This document shows, one piece after another, positions 38,076 to 47,445 of a DNA stretch of 64,000 bases. Location of the stretch: NCBI GenBank assembly GCA_913055685.1, contig CAJXKC010000003.1, forward strand, positions 164,734 through 228,733. Reading direction: 5' to 3'. Source of the DNA: an uncultured Flavobacteriales bacterium. GTDB lineage: Bacteria; Bacteroidota; Bacteroidia; Flavobacteriales; Schleiferiaceae. Each line of letters begins with the position of its first letter. The first letter of the stretch is position 1. Both the position numbers and the translations under genes were made by a program. The notes under the pieces are model-generated. The model did not search any database. It was not told where the DNA came from and saw only the letters and a program-made list of their open reading frames with translations.

Positions 38076-39171
38076 TATTTTCGCTTTGCTAGCGGTAGCC
38101 GCAGCTTGTAACAATGCTCCTAAAGGAGAACAAGATAGCACTGGCAATGAAGCTATCGATAGCCTTGCGACCGAAAATTCATTGGCCTATGAAGGCGAAT
38201 CTCATTTAGCCAATATTCGTCAGCTTACCGATGGTGGCGATAATGCCGAAGCCTATTTCAGTTTTGACGGCAGCAAAGCTGTGTTCCAAAGTAATTGGGA
38301 CCAGTGGGGATTGGAATGCGACCAAATCTTTTATTTCAATATTGAGGACGATAACTTGATGGAGCAAAAGCCGCCGATGATTAGCACCGGTATGGGGCGT
38401 ACTACTTGCTCTTATTTTATGCCTGGTGATACTACCATCGTGTATGCTTCTACCCACTTAGGCGGCGAGGCTTGTCCGCCCGAACCAGGCCGCGAACTAG
38501 GCTATGTATGGCCTATTTACGATAGCTACGACATCTTTGTTGCCGACCTAGAAGGTAATATCATTGATACGCTAACCACCGAGCCAGGCTACGATGCCGA
38601 GCCCACCGTATCTCCCAATGGCGATAAAATCGTATTTACCTCTACCCGTTCGGGGGATTTGGAATTGTGGACCATGAACTTAGATGGATCCGATAAGCGT
38701 CAGGTTACTACCGGTTTAGGTTATGATGGCGGCGCTTTCTTTTCACCCGATGGCAAAAAGCTGGTATTCCGCGCTTCCCGCCCCGAAACCGAGGAGGAAC
38801 AAGCCGAATACAAAGATTTATTGTCCCGTGATCTGGTAAAACCTTCGGCCATGGAAATCTACGTTTGCAATGTAGACGGTAGTGAACTTACTAAAGTAAC
38901 CGATTTAGGCAATGCCAATTGGGCGCCTTTCTTCCACCCTAGCGGGGAGAAAATCATCTTTAGCTCTAATCACCGTAGTCGTCGTGGGTTCCCTTTCAAC
39001 CTCTTTATGATTAATGTAGACGGTACTGGTTTGGAACAAATTACCCAAGACGAGCAGTTTGATGCTTTCCCTATGTTTAGTCCCGATGGTAAGAAGTTAA
39101 TCTTCTCGTCAAACCGTAATAATGGGGGAACCCGTAATACGAATCTGTTTATTGCGGATTGGGTAGAGTAA
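38056..39171 (+). CDS. TolB-like (PD40 repeat) lipoprotein
   Basis: A 371-residue lipoprotein (Cys 18 in AAAC, then NNAPKGEQDS). It has PD40/WD40-like beta-propeller repeats: YFSFDGSKAVFQS, TVSPNGDKIVFTSTRSGDLELWTMN, FFSPDGKKLVFRAS, FFHPSGEKIIFSSNHR and MFSPDGKKLIFSSNRNNGGTRNT. The propeller is TolB-like but there is no TolB N-terminal domain and no Tol-Pal neighbours. It is probably a periplasm- or surface-facing sensor/scaffold; the role is unknown. Confidence 0.8.
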   Translation: MQKKWTSIFALLAVAAACNNAPKGEQDSTGNEAIDSLATENSLAYEGESHLANIRQLTDGGDNAEAYFSFDGSKAVFQSNWDQWGLECDQIFYFNIEDDNLMEQKPPMISTGMGRTTCSYFMPGDTTIVYASTHLGGEACPPEPGRELGYVWPIYDSYDIFVADLEGNIIDTLTTEPGYDAEPTVSPNGDKIVFTSTRSGDLELWTMNLDGSDKRQVTTGLGYDGGAFFSPDGKKLVFRASRPETEEEQAEYKDLLSRDLVKPSAMEIYVCNVDGSELTKVTDLGNANWAPFFHPSGEKIIFSSNHRSRRGFPFNLFMINVDGTGLEQITQDEQFDAFPMFSPDGKKLIFSSNRNNGGTRNTNLFIADWVE

Positions 39172-39183
39172 TTGCCTTTGGCA

Positions 39184-39256
39184 AGAATTTAGAATCTAGA
39201 ATCTAGAGTTTAGACGGATCTTCTTCTAGACTCTAGATTCTAAATTCTAGGCTCTA
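39184..39256. repeat. Inverted array of degenerate heptanucleotides between convergent genes
   Basis: Left arm: TAGAATC (39190-39196), TAGAATC (39197-39203), then TAGAGTT and TAGACGG. Right arm: CTAGACT (39226-39232), CTAGATT, CTAAATT and CTAGGCT, reading as the reverse complement. The arms could fold into a stem of about 17 base pairs and may serve as a two-way terminator between the TolB-like gene and the epimerase, although no T run follows. Confidence 0.7.
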
Positions 39257-40128
39257 TTCAATCACAGTCTCAATCAACAAACTCTGAGTCTCCCCAGCCG
39301 CAAGTTTCGTATAATTCGGTTTTTCTGAAATTTCGAGAGGTGCATCCACTCGGTCGGGTAAACCTAACCAAGGCTCAATGCAAACATAATCGGCACCAGG
39401 CTTGGCCCATAAGGCTAGATGGGGAAAGCCACTAAATTTCACTTGGAGGCCTTTAGCCTCACCCTGGCGGGCTAAGCGCACCGCATCGCAGTCGACATCG
39501 GCAAAAACCAAGGCATCGCGTTTAAAAGTAGTTTCGCTCAATGCCAATTGTCCATTGTTGAGGCTAATCTCCCTTTGTGCATAGCCCAAGAGCAAGGATT
39601 CTGGATCTAAGGTCTCGGCGATAAGCTTGTTTTTTCCCGGAAATTCAATGAAATAATCATTCAATTGCCACTGGTCTAAGGGGCAATAATAGGCAGTATG
39701 TCCTCCCGCATTATAATATAAATCTTCACTACCTCGATTTTCAATACGATAGCGCATCAACAGACTAGAAGCTTGCAGCTCATAATGCGCTTCAAAGCGG
39801 AAATCAAAGGGGTATAGACTTTTGGTTCGAACACTGCTTTCTAAAGAAAAGACCAAATGATGAGGCGCCGGCTGCCCTACCAATAATTGCTCATTATTGC
39901 GAATAATACCGTGTTTGGGTAAAGCATACTCCTTTCCTTTATGCAAGACTTTCGCATCCTTTACGGTACCAACCGCAGGGAACAGCACTGGCGAACTAGA
40001 AGCCCAAACCTCAGGCTTTATAGGCCAGATATATTCCTCACCAGTGGCCTTGTTTTTAAGAGAGCGTATTCAGCACCAGTCGATTCGATTGTGGCCTGTA
40101 AAAACGCGTTCTCTATCAAGTACTCCAT
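39254..40128 (-). pseudogene. Aldose 1-epimerase family gene, apparently frameshifted
   Basis: The 245-residue open frame at 39254-39988 carries the galactose-mutarotase-like middle and end (FDFRFEAHYEL; YYNAGGHTAYYCP with the active-site His; WLGLPDRVD). The missing N-terminus lies upstream: from ATG at 40128 one reads MEYLIENAFLQATIESTG and then AEYALLK before hitting a stop at 40020. Adding one A to the A5 tract (40053-40057) restores NKATGEEYIWPIKPEVWASS joined to PVLFPAVG and a 291-residue product of normal length. A TATATTTG box sits upstream. It could be a real mutation, a sequencing error, or slippage; the intact part still has the active-site region. Confidence 0.75.
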
Positions 40129-40143
40129 AAATTGGCTTTAGTT

Positions 40144-40151
40144 CAAATATA
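40144..40151 (-). promoter_or_regulatory. -7 box (TATATTTG) upstream of the aldose epimerase
   Basis: The minus strand has TATATTTG 16 bases before the ATG at 40128, with a TTG at 40178-40176 (24-base gap, slightly long). It supports 40128 as the true gene start and hence the frameshift. Confidence 0.5.
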
Positions 40152-40160
40152 GAACAATGC

Positions 40161-41612
40161 TTAATTCACACTTATCAACTGGTAGATTGAAAGGCCGATA
40201 TCGGACATCACCGTTTGATTACCACTGGGATCAATTTGGATAATAACCTGATTACCATCCGACATACGAAGGGCACCGATTAGTAGATAATCGTCGGCGC
40301 TAACTGTCATCATACTCACATCATAGGCTCCGGTTGGCAATAATGAGCTTGCTGTATGGGGGAAGTTTGTTGGGTCAACTTTAAGCACTACGGGTTGATT
40401 AGCATTAAAGCCACTGAGGTAATAAAAGTTATCGGAATGGGCACTAAATAATACCTGACTAATCCCTAAATTACTCATCAAAGAGCTTTGTACTGCCATG
40501 GTATTATTATAAACCTCTGAAACCACCTTTCCTTTCTGCCCCATGTGATCACTTAATTGCATGGCAACTATTTTGTTATGCGCTTTTAAACGGAATAAAA
40601 ATGAACCGTCTAAGTGACATTCTAAAGCTTCTGGGTGACCAATGGAATCTATGGTTACATAACTTAACTGATTATTAGTAGTCTCCAGTCTCTTAATAAA
40701 TGGTGCCCGGGCATAAGCCGCGGATCCGCTCGCTTGAGTATTAGCAAAATAGAATTCATTATCGAAGCCCAACCAAAAAGGAATCACATCCTCACTAGGA
40801 TAAGCTAATGCACCATTGGTAAATCGCATCCGTGTTAATACACCCGTGCTTACTCCGCCGGCATTAAACAACAGAGATCCCGCACCATTTACTCGGAAAT
40901 TACTCACGCCTTCACCGCCGCCGCCAACATTGGTAAGCTGCTCTACCTGTATGTTCTCCGGATTTTGAACATTAATCTTAAGGATATCGCCCTTGCCAAT
41001 ATAATAGATGTTTCCAGCATCATCTTGCTGCACTAATACCTCCGGACCTTCATTCTTAAACATCCCGCCAAACATATACTCTTGGTACAGAGGTCGATAA
41101 CCATAAGGCAATTGATAAACCTTCCCATCGGCGAGGCGCACCAAATAGTCGTATTCATAGAAAAGTTCAGGATTAGCAGAATCTGCTTCATTAAAACAAG
41201 CGATTAAGAAATCCTCACCTGCGGGCAGTAAAAATACCGGGTAAATGAAATCACTTGCTTCGGTAGAATCAATCCGCATCTCGGTACCCTCTTTGGTTTC
41301 GATATACACCGTGTCTACTATCCAGTAGCGGATTTCTTGAACCACCCCATTTTCGGTTATCTTAAATAAAGTAGTACTGCTCGGATCTAGGTTGGCATAC
41401 TTACCAGCCCCTTCATCTAAACCAATTGCAAATCCGCGCGCTTGCTGAACATCTAAAAAGCTTATCCTGCCTTCAACACGGCGCTCACGGTAAAAATTAT
41501 CATCATCCTTAGTACAGGCAAAAGTGGACAGAACTAATAGTACCGCAGTCAATAGTAAAAACCTGAAATGAATACGGCCTACGGAACGAAAGAAAGACCT
41601 AGGCGATTTCAT
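40161..41612 (-). CDS. Lipoprotein of unknown function
   Basis: A 483-residue lipoprotein: basic N-terminus, hydrophobic stretch and lipobox STFAC (Cys 33), then KDDD, an acidic start of the mature chain often seen in surface-exposed Bacteroidota lipoproteins. The rest is strand-rich with repeated turns such as DAGNIYYIGKGDILKIN, NAGGVSTGVLTRMRF and VQSSLMSNLGISQVLFSA, suggesting a beta-propeller, but no motif is firm. I do not recognise the family. The gapN terminator lies about 60 bases upstream. Confidence 0.65.
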   Translation of the reverse strand: MKSPRSFFRSVGRIHFRFLLLTAVLLVLSTFACTKDDDNFYRERRVEGRISFLDVQQARGFAIGLDEGAGKYANLDPSSTTLFKITENGVVQEIRYWIVDTVYIETKEGTEMRIDSTEASDFIYPVFLLPAGEDFLIACFNEADSANPELFYEYDYLVRLADGKVYQLPYGYRPLYQEYMFGGMFKNEGPEVLVQQDDAGNIYYIGKGDILKINVQNPENIQVEQLTNVGGGGEGVSNFRVNGAGSLLFNAGGVSTGVLTRMRFTNGALAYPSEDVIPFWLGFDNEFYFANTQASGSAAYARAPFIKRLETTNNQLSYVTIDSIGHPEALECHLDGSFLFRLKAHNKIVAMQLSDHMGQKGKVVSEVYNNTMAVQSSLMSNLGISQVLFSAHSDNFYYLSGFNANQPVVLKVDPTNFPHTASSLLPTGAYDVSMMTVSADDYLLIGALRMSDGNQVIIQIDPSGNQTVMSDIGLSIYQLISVN

Positions 41613-41660
41613 GAGATAAGAAATTAATAAAGCCTGATTTAGGCTCTATTAAAGATACGA

Positions 41661-41687
41661 GAAAAACTCCTTAGAATCATTCTAAGG
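41661..41687 (-). terminator. Intrinsic terminator of gapN
   Basis: Arms CCTTAGAA and TTCTAAGG (41669-41687) with a three-base loop, followed on the minus strand by AGTTTTT. About 95 bases after the gapN stop. Confidence 0.65.
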
Positions 41688-41781
41688 TGATGCTAATCAG
41701 GGTGGTAGACCATCAATGTAGACTAAAAACCTAGTTTGAGGAGTCTTTAATCAAAGCTTAAAATAGGCCTCTAAGCTCGGT

Positions 41782-43341
41782 CTACAACAAATAATCCGTA
41801 GTCATAAAATTACTGTCCCCGCTGGATAGCACTTGGCGTATCAATGGCTTCTGACTCACATCGGTGGCCACTAAGGTTCGAATGGAAAAGGAACGCAGGG
41901 CGTCGTGCACACTGAGGGTTCCTACCGCGCTGTCCTTGCGACCGGTAAAGGGTAGGTAATCGGGGCCACGCTGACAACTAGCATTGATATTTACTCGACA
42001 TACCTGATTTACCATATGGTCTACTGCATAGGCAATGGTAGCATGATCTTCGCTGAAGAGGCTGCACTGCTGGCCATAATCGGACTGGGCAATGCTGCTC
42101 ATCACTTCCTCCAAATCGTCGTACACTACAATCGGAACCACCGGACCAAATTGCTCTTCATGGAAAATACGCATACTGGCGTCTACCGGATACAAAACCG
42201 AAGGAAAGAAGGAGGTGTCGTTTATCCGGCCGCCTTTGGCATTGACTTGCTGCGCTCCTTTGGCGAGAGCATCGGAAACATAATCTTCCATCGCCGCTAC
42301 CTTATTCTTTTCCGGTAATGGGGTTAAAGGACTATTCTTTAAGGGGTGGTCCAGTTGCAAGGCATCTACCGCAGCACTAAACTTCGCTACAAAGTCATCC
42401 GCCACCGAGCGATGGACAAAGAGAAGCTTTAAGGCGGTGCATCGCTGACCATTATAACTAAGGGCGCCATTTAGGCATTCCTTAACCGCTAAATCTAAAT
42501 TGGCATTTTCAAAAACAATGGCGGGGTTCTTAGCTTCCAAACCTAATATTTGTCGCAAACGGTTGGGCTTGGGGTGCTGAGCCACCAGGGCATTGGAACT
42601 GTTCGAATTTCCGATTAATGCCAATACATCAATATCACCAGTGGCCATAATGGGTCCCGCCAAGGTGCGTCCTCTACCAAATACAATGTTTACCACTCCC
42701 GGTGGGAAGGCTTCCCTAAAGGCTTCCACCAAGGGTGTTAAGAGTAAAACCCCATATTTAGCCGGCTTAAAGATGACGGTATTACCCATCATTAAAGCGG
42801 GAATCAATAAACAAAAGGTTTCATTGAGAGGATAATTATAGGGGCCTAAGCAAAGGACCACTCCTAAGGGTCCGCGGCGTACCTGAGACAATACGCCGTC
42901 CTTCGAAGCCAATTGCGAACCATCGCGCTGCATAGCTTTAAACTCTTCGATGGTATCGCGGATATAATCAACCGTGCGGTCAAATTCTTTATAAGCAGTG
43001 CTGTGGTTTTTGGCGATTTCCCACATCAGCATTTCACTTACCTCCTCTCTCTTGGAAATCATGATCTCCAAAAACTTCTCCATCGCCTGCACCCTATCTT
43101 CCGAACTAGCGGTGGGCCAAGCACCCCGACCATTATTATAAGCTTGCTTGGCGGCCGCCAAGGCCTCCATACCCGCCGCGGTATCTAATAATGGGGCTTT
43201 ACCTAAATGAATGCGATCTACTTTGCCTTCTTCATCTACCTCCCCTACTGGCGAGTATACTTGCTCAAAATCCCCCGACCAAGTTTTTAATTCGCCATTC
43301 ACCAAATACTGATTCCATTGAATTGCTTGAGGTGTTTTCAT
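41782..43341 (-). CDS. gapN: NADP-dependent non-phosphorylating glyceraldehyde-3-phosphate dehydrogenase
   Basis: A 519-residue aldehyde dehydrogenase superfamily enzyme. The catalytic Cys is in GALSYNGQRCTALKLLFVH, the GapN-type context; the general-base Glu is in ILGLEAKNPAIVFE, and GPLGVVLCLGPYNYPLNE is the N-terminal binding block. It oxidises glyceraldehyde-3-phosphate to 3-phosphoglycerate and makes NADPH without ATP. The end carries PDYLPFTGRKDSAVGTLSV. It is divergent from a TPR gene, with a palindrome between. Confidence 0.88.
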   Translation of the reverse strand: MKTPQAIQWNQYLVNGELKTWSGDFEQVYSPVGEVDEEGKVDRIHLGKAPLLDTAAGMEALAAAKQAYNNGRGAWPTASSEDRVQAMEKFLEIMISKREEVSEMLMWEIAKNHSTAYKEFDRTVDYIRDTIEEFKAMQRDGSQLASKDGVLSQVRRGPLGVVLCLGPYNYPLNETFCLLIPALMMGNTVIFKPAKYGVLLLTPLVEAFREAFPPGVVNIVFGRGRTLAGPIMATGDIDVLALIGNSNSSNALVAQHPKPNRLRQILGLEAKNPAIVFENANLDLAVKECLNGALSYNGQRCTALKLLFVHRSVADDFVAKFSAAVDALQLDHPLKNSPLTPLPEKNKVAAMEDYVSDALAKGAQQVNAKGGRINDTSFFPSVLYPVDASMRIFHEEQFGPVVPIVVYDDLEEVMSSIAQSDYGQQCSLFSEDHATIAYAVDHMVNQVCRVNINASCQRGPDYLPFTGRKDSAVGTLSVHDALRSFSIRTLVATDVSQKPLIRQVLSSGDSNFMTTDYLL

Positions 43342-43411
43342 CTTTAATCTTATTTAATTGAGACTTTCCGTCTTGATGTTTTTTTCGAATGAGCAATATA
43401 CACATTTATTA

Positions 43412-43432
43412 TAAGTGTACTAATTACACTTA
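43412..43432. promoter_or_regulatory. Perfect palindrome between divergent gapN and TPR genes (possible operator)
   Basis: Arms TAAGTGTA (43412-43419) and TACACTTA (43425-43432) flank a five-base CTAAT centre. It lies 71 bases from the gapN ATG and 36 bases from the TPR ATG. The GTGTA-N5-TACAC form suits a dimeric helix-turn-helix repressor or activator, but the regulator is unknown and no T run follows, so it is not a terminator. Confidence 0.5.
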
Positions 43433-43467
43433 GTCTTCATCCAACAATATTTAGCATCTTTATCCTC

Positions 43468-44367
43468 ATGAATAAACTACTTCTCTTAGCCTTTGCCCTG
43501 CCCCAATTCCTCTTGGCCCAAGATTTCCAAAGTCAGTTCTACCAAGCCTTAAACGAAAAGGACAGTATAAAACAATTGGAAGTGCTTGAAAACTGGAAAG
43601 CCAGTAGTCCGGTGCCTCCAGCAGCCGAATACTATGCCGCGGCCTTTAACTACCACGTAAATTTAGCGCGCACCGAACTTTTAGAAATTAGTCCGGAGGC
43701 CGCAAGCGACGAAGCCATGACCATCCTCGATTCCAATGGCAATGTCGAAGGCTATATTCATTCGCGCATTAGCTACGATGAAGCCAAGGTATTAGAAGCG
43801 ATAAACCTATTGGACGAGGGTTTAGATCATTACCCCAATCGACTCGACTTGCGCTTTGGTAAAATTTATGTGCTTGGCCAGACTCAGAACTGGGGACGCT
43901 TTACCTCTGCCATCCTCAACACTATCGACTACTCCGTAGAAATCGACAATCAATGGCTCTGGGAGCATAATTCTGACTTTAGCCCTACTCCTCAAGAAGA
44001 TTTCTTGGGCAGCATGCAAGACTACCAATTGCAATTGTACAATACAGAGGAGGATAGTCTTATGGCCAATATGCGCGCCATCGCTAATAAAATATTAGAG
44101 CATTACCCCGATCACACCGTCAGTCTCAGCAATTTGGCCCTTACCTATATGGTGGAAGAAAAATGGGATCAGGCGATTGCTTCCCTGGATAAGGCGCGCA
44201 GTTTAGATGAAGCAGATATGGTTATCGTCGCCAACCTTGCCCACAGTTACAGGATGAAAGGCGATACCAATAAAGCCCGTGAATACTACCTTATCATGCG
44301 TGAAAGCGATGATTTAGAAATAGTGGATTTCGCCGAGTATATGTTGGAGCAATTGGAGGCCGAATAG
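43468..44367 (+). CDS. TPR-repeat protein, exported
   Basis: A 299-residue protein with a signal peptide ending FLLAQ. The C-terminal part has TPR-like helices: HTVSLSNLALTYMVEEKWDQ and ASLDKARSLDEAD, then MVIVANLAHSYRMKGDTNKAREYY. The middle (KVLEAINLLDEGLDHYPNRLDLRFGKIYVL) is also TPR-like. TPR proteins are scaffolds, so partner and role cannot be named. It shares a divergent promoter region with gapN. Confidence 0.7.
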   Translation: MNKLLLLAFALPQFLLAQDFQSQFYQALNEKDSIKQLEVLENWKASSPVPPAAEYYAAAFNYHVNLARTELLEISPEAASDEAMTILDSNGNVEGYIHSRISYDEAKVLEAINLLDEGLDHYPNRLDLRFGKIYVLGQTQNWGRFTSAILNTIDYSVEIDNQWLWEHNSDFSPTPQEDFLGSMQDYQLQLYNTEEDSLMANMRAIANKILEHYPDHTVSLSNLALTYMVEEKWDQAIASLDKARSLDEADMVIVANLAHSYRMKGDTNKAREYYLIMRESDDLEIVDFAEYMLEQLEAE

Positions 44368-44417
44368 GTCTTTCCAACCCTTTCCTAATTCTGTACATCT
44401 AGAGAGAAAAGAACAAA

Positions 44418-45002
44418 TTGTACAAACGCTTTTTCCTCATTATCTGCAGCTTTGGTTTTCTTCAGGTACTAATAGTCGCTTGTTGCCCAAAACACGAACC
44501 TGTTTTTAGCATAATAACTGGTATTTCCAGCGTGAACTCTTATGATGGATTACCCCTAGCAGATAGCAGCTCCGTTGAACTTTCGAACTATCGACTTAGA
44601 CTTAGCCTCGAATATGAATATGTCTCTGAATACGCTGCAATGTATGACCTTGTAAGCACGAGCTATGCTGTTGCATGCAATAGGCCTTTTACCCCAAAAG
44701 GGTTAAAAACTAAAGTAAAGGACTTTAGGCTTTTCACTAACAAGGACATATTTCAAATCCCCGCCGGAACTTATTTTCCCCATGACAAAATCAGACTTAG
44801 CCCAGAGAACCACAGCCATCCATTCTATAATGTTGAGGCCTTCTTAGAACACCTCAATAGGCAAGATCAATTTATCAGCCATTGGTTAATTAGCTTCACC
44901 GATTCGAGCAGTGCTAGCGATTTTTTTCAATTTACCATCGAGCTAGAGCTTGAAGACGGCAAAATCTTCAGCACGCAAAGCGAGACCATTCGTTTCAACT
45001 AG
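44418..45002 (+). CDS. Exported lipoprotein-like protein of unknown function
   Basis: A 194-residue protein. The N-terminus MYKRFFLIICSFGFLQVLIVACC ends in a Cys pair resembling a lipobox (residues 22-23), followed by strand-rich sequence and a conserved-looking C-terminal half (SHWLISFTDSSSASDFFQFTIELELEDGKIF). I do not recognise the family. The start is TTG at 44418; no upstream ATG keeps a good signal. It converges on the type IX cargo gene with three bases between. Confidence 0.55.
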   Translation: MYKRFFLIICSFGFLQVLIVACCPKHEPVFSIITGISSVNSYDGLPLADSSSVELSNYRLRLSLEYEYVSEYAAMYDLVSTSYAVACNRPFTPKGLKTKVKDFRLFTNKDIFQIPAGTYFPHDKIRLSPENHSHPFYNVEAFLEHLNRQDQFISHWLISFTDSSSASDFFQFTIELELEDGKIFSTQSETIRFN

Positions 45003-45005
45003 AAA

Positions 45006-47444
45006 CTATTTAATCATAATCGACCGCGCCTCCCATTGAGGATGGGCAGGAAAATTAAGGTAATACAGCCCTGGCTTAAGATTCAAATCCAATACATTGG
45101 CGCCTTTCTGCACCTTAATCTGCTTTAAAAGCTGACCGGTAGTGGAATAAATTCGCCCTTCAGCAGCCGCTGCTTGGTACCAATTCAAATAAAGTTTACC
45201 GGCACTCGGATTCGGATACAAATCGTAAGCAGGCTGGGCTTCATTCTCGGCTAAACCTATTTGTCCCTTATAACGGAAACCCAAGGGTAAGCGGTAATTA
45301 CGTACCGCTAAATTGGCTCCGACCGGACCATTACGCATATCGCTAAAACGAAGGGTGTTACGGGTAAAACCGGCCTGATTGTAGAAAATGTATTGGTATT
45401 CCAATCCGGCTCCAATAGTCACTACTAGTTCGGCCTGCAAACCGGGACCTAAATCGAAGTTGACTGGAAACTCGACAAATCCCTGATTGGAAATCACAAA
45501 GTCAGCACTATCTTGATAACCATAGCTGGTAGTAAGCTTTAGTTTTAGGGGTTTAGGCTGACTAGGATCTAAATTCCTAAAACCATAAAAGAAAATTTTA
45601 CTGATATAGCGTGCATCATTCGGCATGCTTAAGCGGATCGCATATTGCTCGTTAACACTGGTATCCTTCTTTACGCCGTTCATAGAGGCTTGGTCGACTC
45701 CAAAGCTGTTGTTCCAAAGAAATTTGTTCTGGACTGTAAAGGTGTCGGAGTATTCCTTACATCGATTTAAACCGTAATCATTCACATAAGAATAGGTACC
45801 GGAACCTAAAATGGGTAATCGGTTCTTCTGACTGGGTTTTACTTCAATGAGATTAGAAACCATCCAGGTCTGATTGGCGGCAGTTGCACTAGCATTGTGG
45901 TAAATAGTTTCGAAAATTCCCGGCTGAAGCGGTAAAATGCCCTGCGGACTTTCACTTTTAAGATAAACCGAATCTTGCCGCAGTCCATCGGCGCGCACCA
46001 GATATAACCAGCCACTATTGTTACCACTAAGCTGGGTTTGAATAGCAGTGCTGTCTTGTACCCAGCTGCCGGGCGACCAATAAGCACCACTCTGAGCATT
46101 TAAGGCCTCTAAGGCCGGATTGGTATTAAGGCAATAAATAAGGCTATCAGCAGTCGCAGCAGGAGCAAACAAAAAGGCCTTGTCTTCTAAATTTATCTCG
46201 ATAGTCACCGTCGCCGCAAAGCCGTCGCAGCGGGCATTCAAAAAATTAAGGGTGTACCGGTATTGCTTGGGTCCGAATAAAAAGTTATCCCTCTGCGTTT
46301 GAAACTGAAGGCTAAGCTTATTGGTATCGAGGGCATTTAGGCTCTGAGCCGGATTCAAAGAAATAAGGCTGGGCACATTAAAATTAGTTCCCGCCGGTAA
46401 ATTGAGCTTGGCCGTGTCTAAGCTAAGATGGGAAGCCACGAGAAAAATGCTATCCCCCAAACCTGCATAAGCATTTAGATCTAGCTGAATATTTTCCAAA
46501 TAGCCAGCATTTATGCTAATCGCCTGGGTGGCTCTGGGTGTTGCCAAACTCTGCCCATTACGCTCAATTTGCGTTACTAGGCTGTCGGTTAAAGTGGTAT
46601 CGCGATCGAAATAATAAACTAGAGGCAGACAATCATCTACAATATAAGGTGCCCCATTACGGAAGTATTGATTGCGGAATCGCAAGAGGTATAAACCGGC
46701 ATTATAGGAACCGGCCACCGCTTGGGAAGAAATCATACGCTGCTGCGGATCGTAAATAATGGCTCCATTCCGCGGATCCTCACTCTGATCGGGCAATGGG
46801 GTTATTCCAGAATAACCGCTTTGATAGGTCATGGAGGTATTGGCTGCTCGCTGCGCATCCAAGAGGCGGTGATTACTGCTATCACGACCCAAAGGTTGCG
46901 CGCTAAGCCCGAAGTTCAAATAATTGCGAATGTCAGGATAGGCACTTTGCACCATTAAGGGGTTGCGACCGGTATTGTCAAATTCGGGATAATAGTAATT
47001 ACCGTTCACGTCTATACTGGGCCATATCGATAATTCCAAATACTGCTCGCTATTGGTATCCACATTGGCGGTAGGGGCATTGCAACAGGCAAAGTCGGCG
47101 CTAAAGATCTTCCGACCCGGACTCTGCATAGCAGTGGCGTTTAGGTTTACATAGCCCACAAATACGCGCTCGTAGTAGGCGCGTCCGGTACAATTTATAG
47201 AGCCAATGGGAAAGTAAACCGGGGGATTCCCGTCGTAAATTAGGTTAGTAGCAACCGGACCTTGCAGTAAGAAGCTAGTTTGCGTCATAGGAATTCCAGT
47301 GGAATCCAAAATCACGTGTAAACGCACTTCCAATTCTTGTTGAACCGAATCTACTTTATATTCGAAATAAGCACCAATAAAATGGGATGCCTTAAGGCTG
47401 ATGGATACGAATACTAAGAGTCCGAGCAGAGTAAATTTACGCAT
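45006..47444 (-). CDS. Surface protein with C-terminal type IX secretion sorting domain (cargo 1)
   Basis: An 812-residue exported protein. It has a signal peptide (KASHFIGAYFEYKV begins the mature chain), several strand-rich domains like those of PKD/gliding-type adhesins, and a C-terminal type A sorting signal from about 735: AYDLYPNPSAGKLYLNW, then YSTTGQLLKQIKVQKG and LDLNLKPGLYYLNF. This directs export by the PorSS/type IX machine, to which porQ belongs. It follows the next cargo gene after one base, so they form one operon. No enzyme motif is visible. Confidence 0.82.
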   Translation of the reverse strand: MRKFTLLGLLVFVSISLKASHFIGAYFEYKVDSVQQELEVRLHVILDSTGIPMTQTSFLLQGPVATNLIYDGNPPVYFPIGSINCTGRAYYERVFVGYVNLNATAMQSPGRKIFSADFACCNAPTANVDTNSEQYLELSIWPSIDVNGNYYYPEFDNTGRNPLMVQSAYPDIRNYLNFGLSAQPLGRDSSNHRLLDAQRAANTSMTYQSGYSGITPLPDQSEDPRNGAIIYDPQQRMISSQAVAGSYNAGLYLLRFRNQYFRNGAPYIVDDCLPLVYYFDRDTTLTDSLVTQIERNGQSLATPRATQAISINAGYLENIQLDLNAYAGLGDSIFLVASHLSLDTAKLNLPAGTNFNVPSLISLNPAQSLNALDTNKLSLQFQTQRDNFLFGPKQYRYTLNFLNARCDGFAATVTIEINLEDKAFLFAPAATADSLIYCLNTNPALEALNAQSGAYWSPGSWVQDSTAIQTQLSGNNSGWLYLVRADGLRQDSVYLKSESPQGILPLQPGIFETIYHNASATAANQTWMVSNLIEVKPSQKNRLPILGSGTYSYVNDYGLNRCKEYSDTFTVQNKFLWNNSFGVDQASMNGVKKDTSVNEQYAIRLSMPNDARYISKIFFYGFRNLDPSQPKPLKLKLTTSYGYQDSADFVISNQGFVEFPVNFDLGPGLQAELVVTIGAGLEYQYIFYNQAGFTRNTLRFSDMRNGPVGANLAVRNYRLPLGFRYKGQIGLAENEAQPAYDLYPNPSAGKLYLNWYQAAAAEGRIYSTTGQLLKQIKVQKGANVLDLNLKPGLYYLNFPAHPQWEARSIMIK

Positions 47445-47445
47445 A

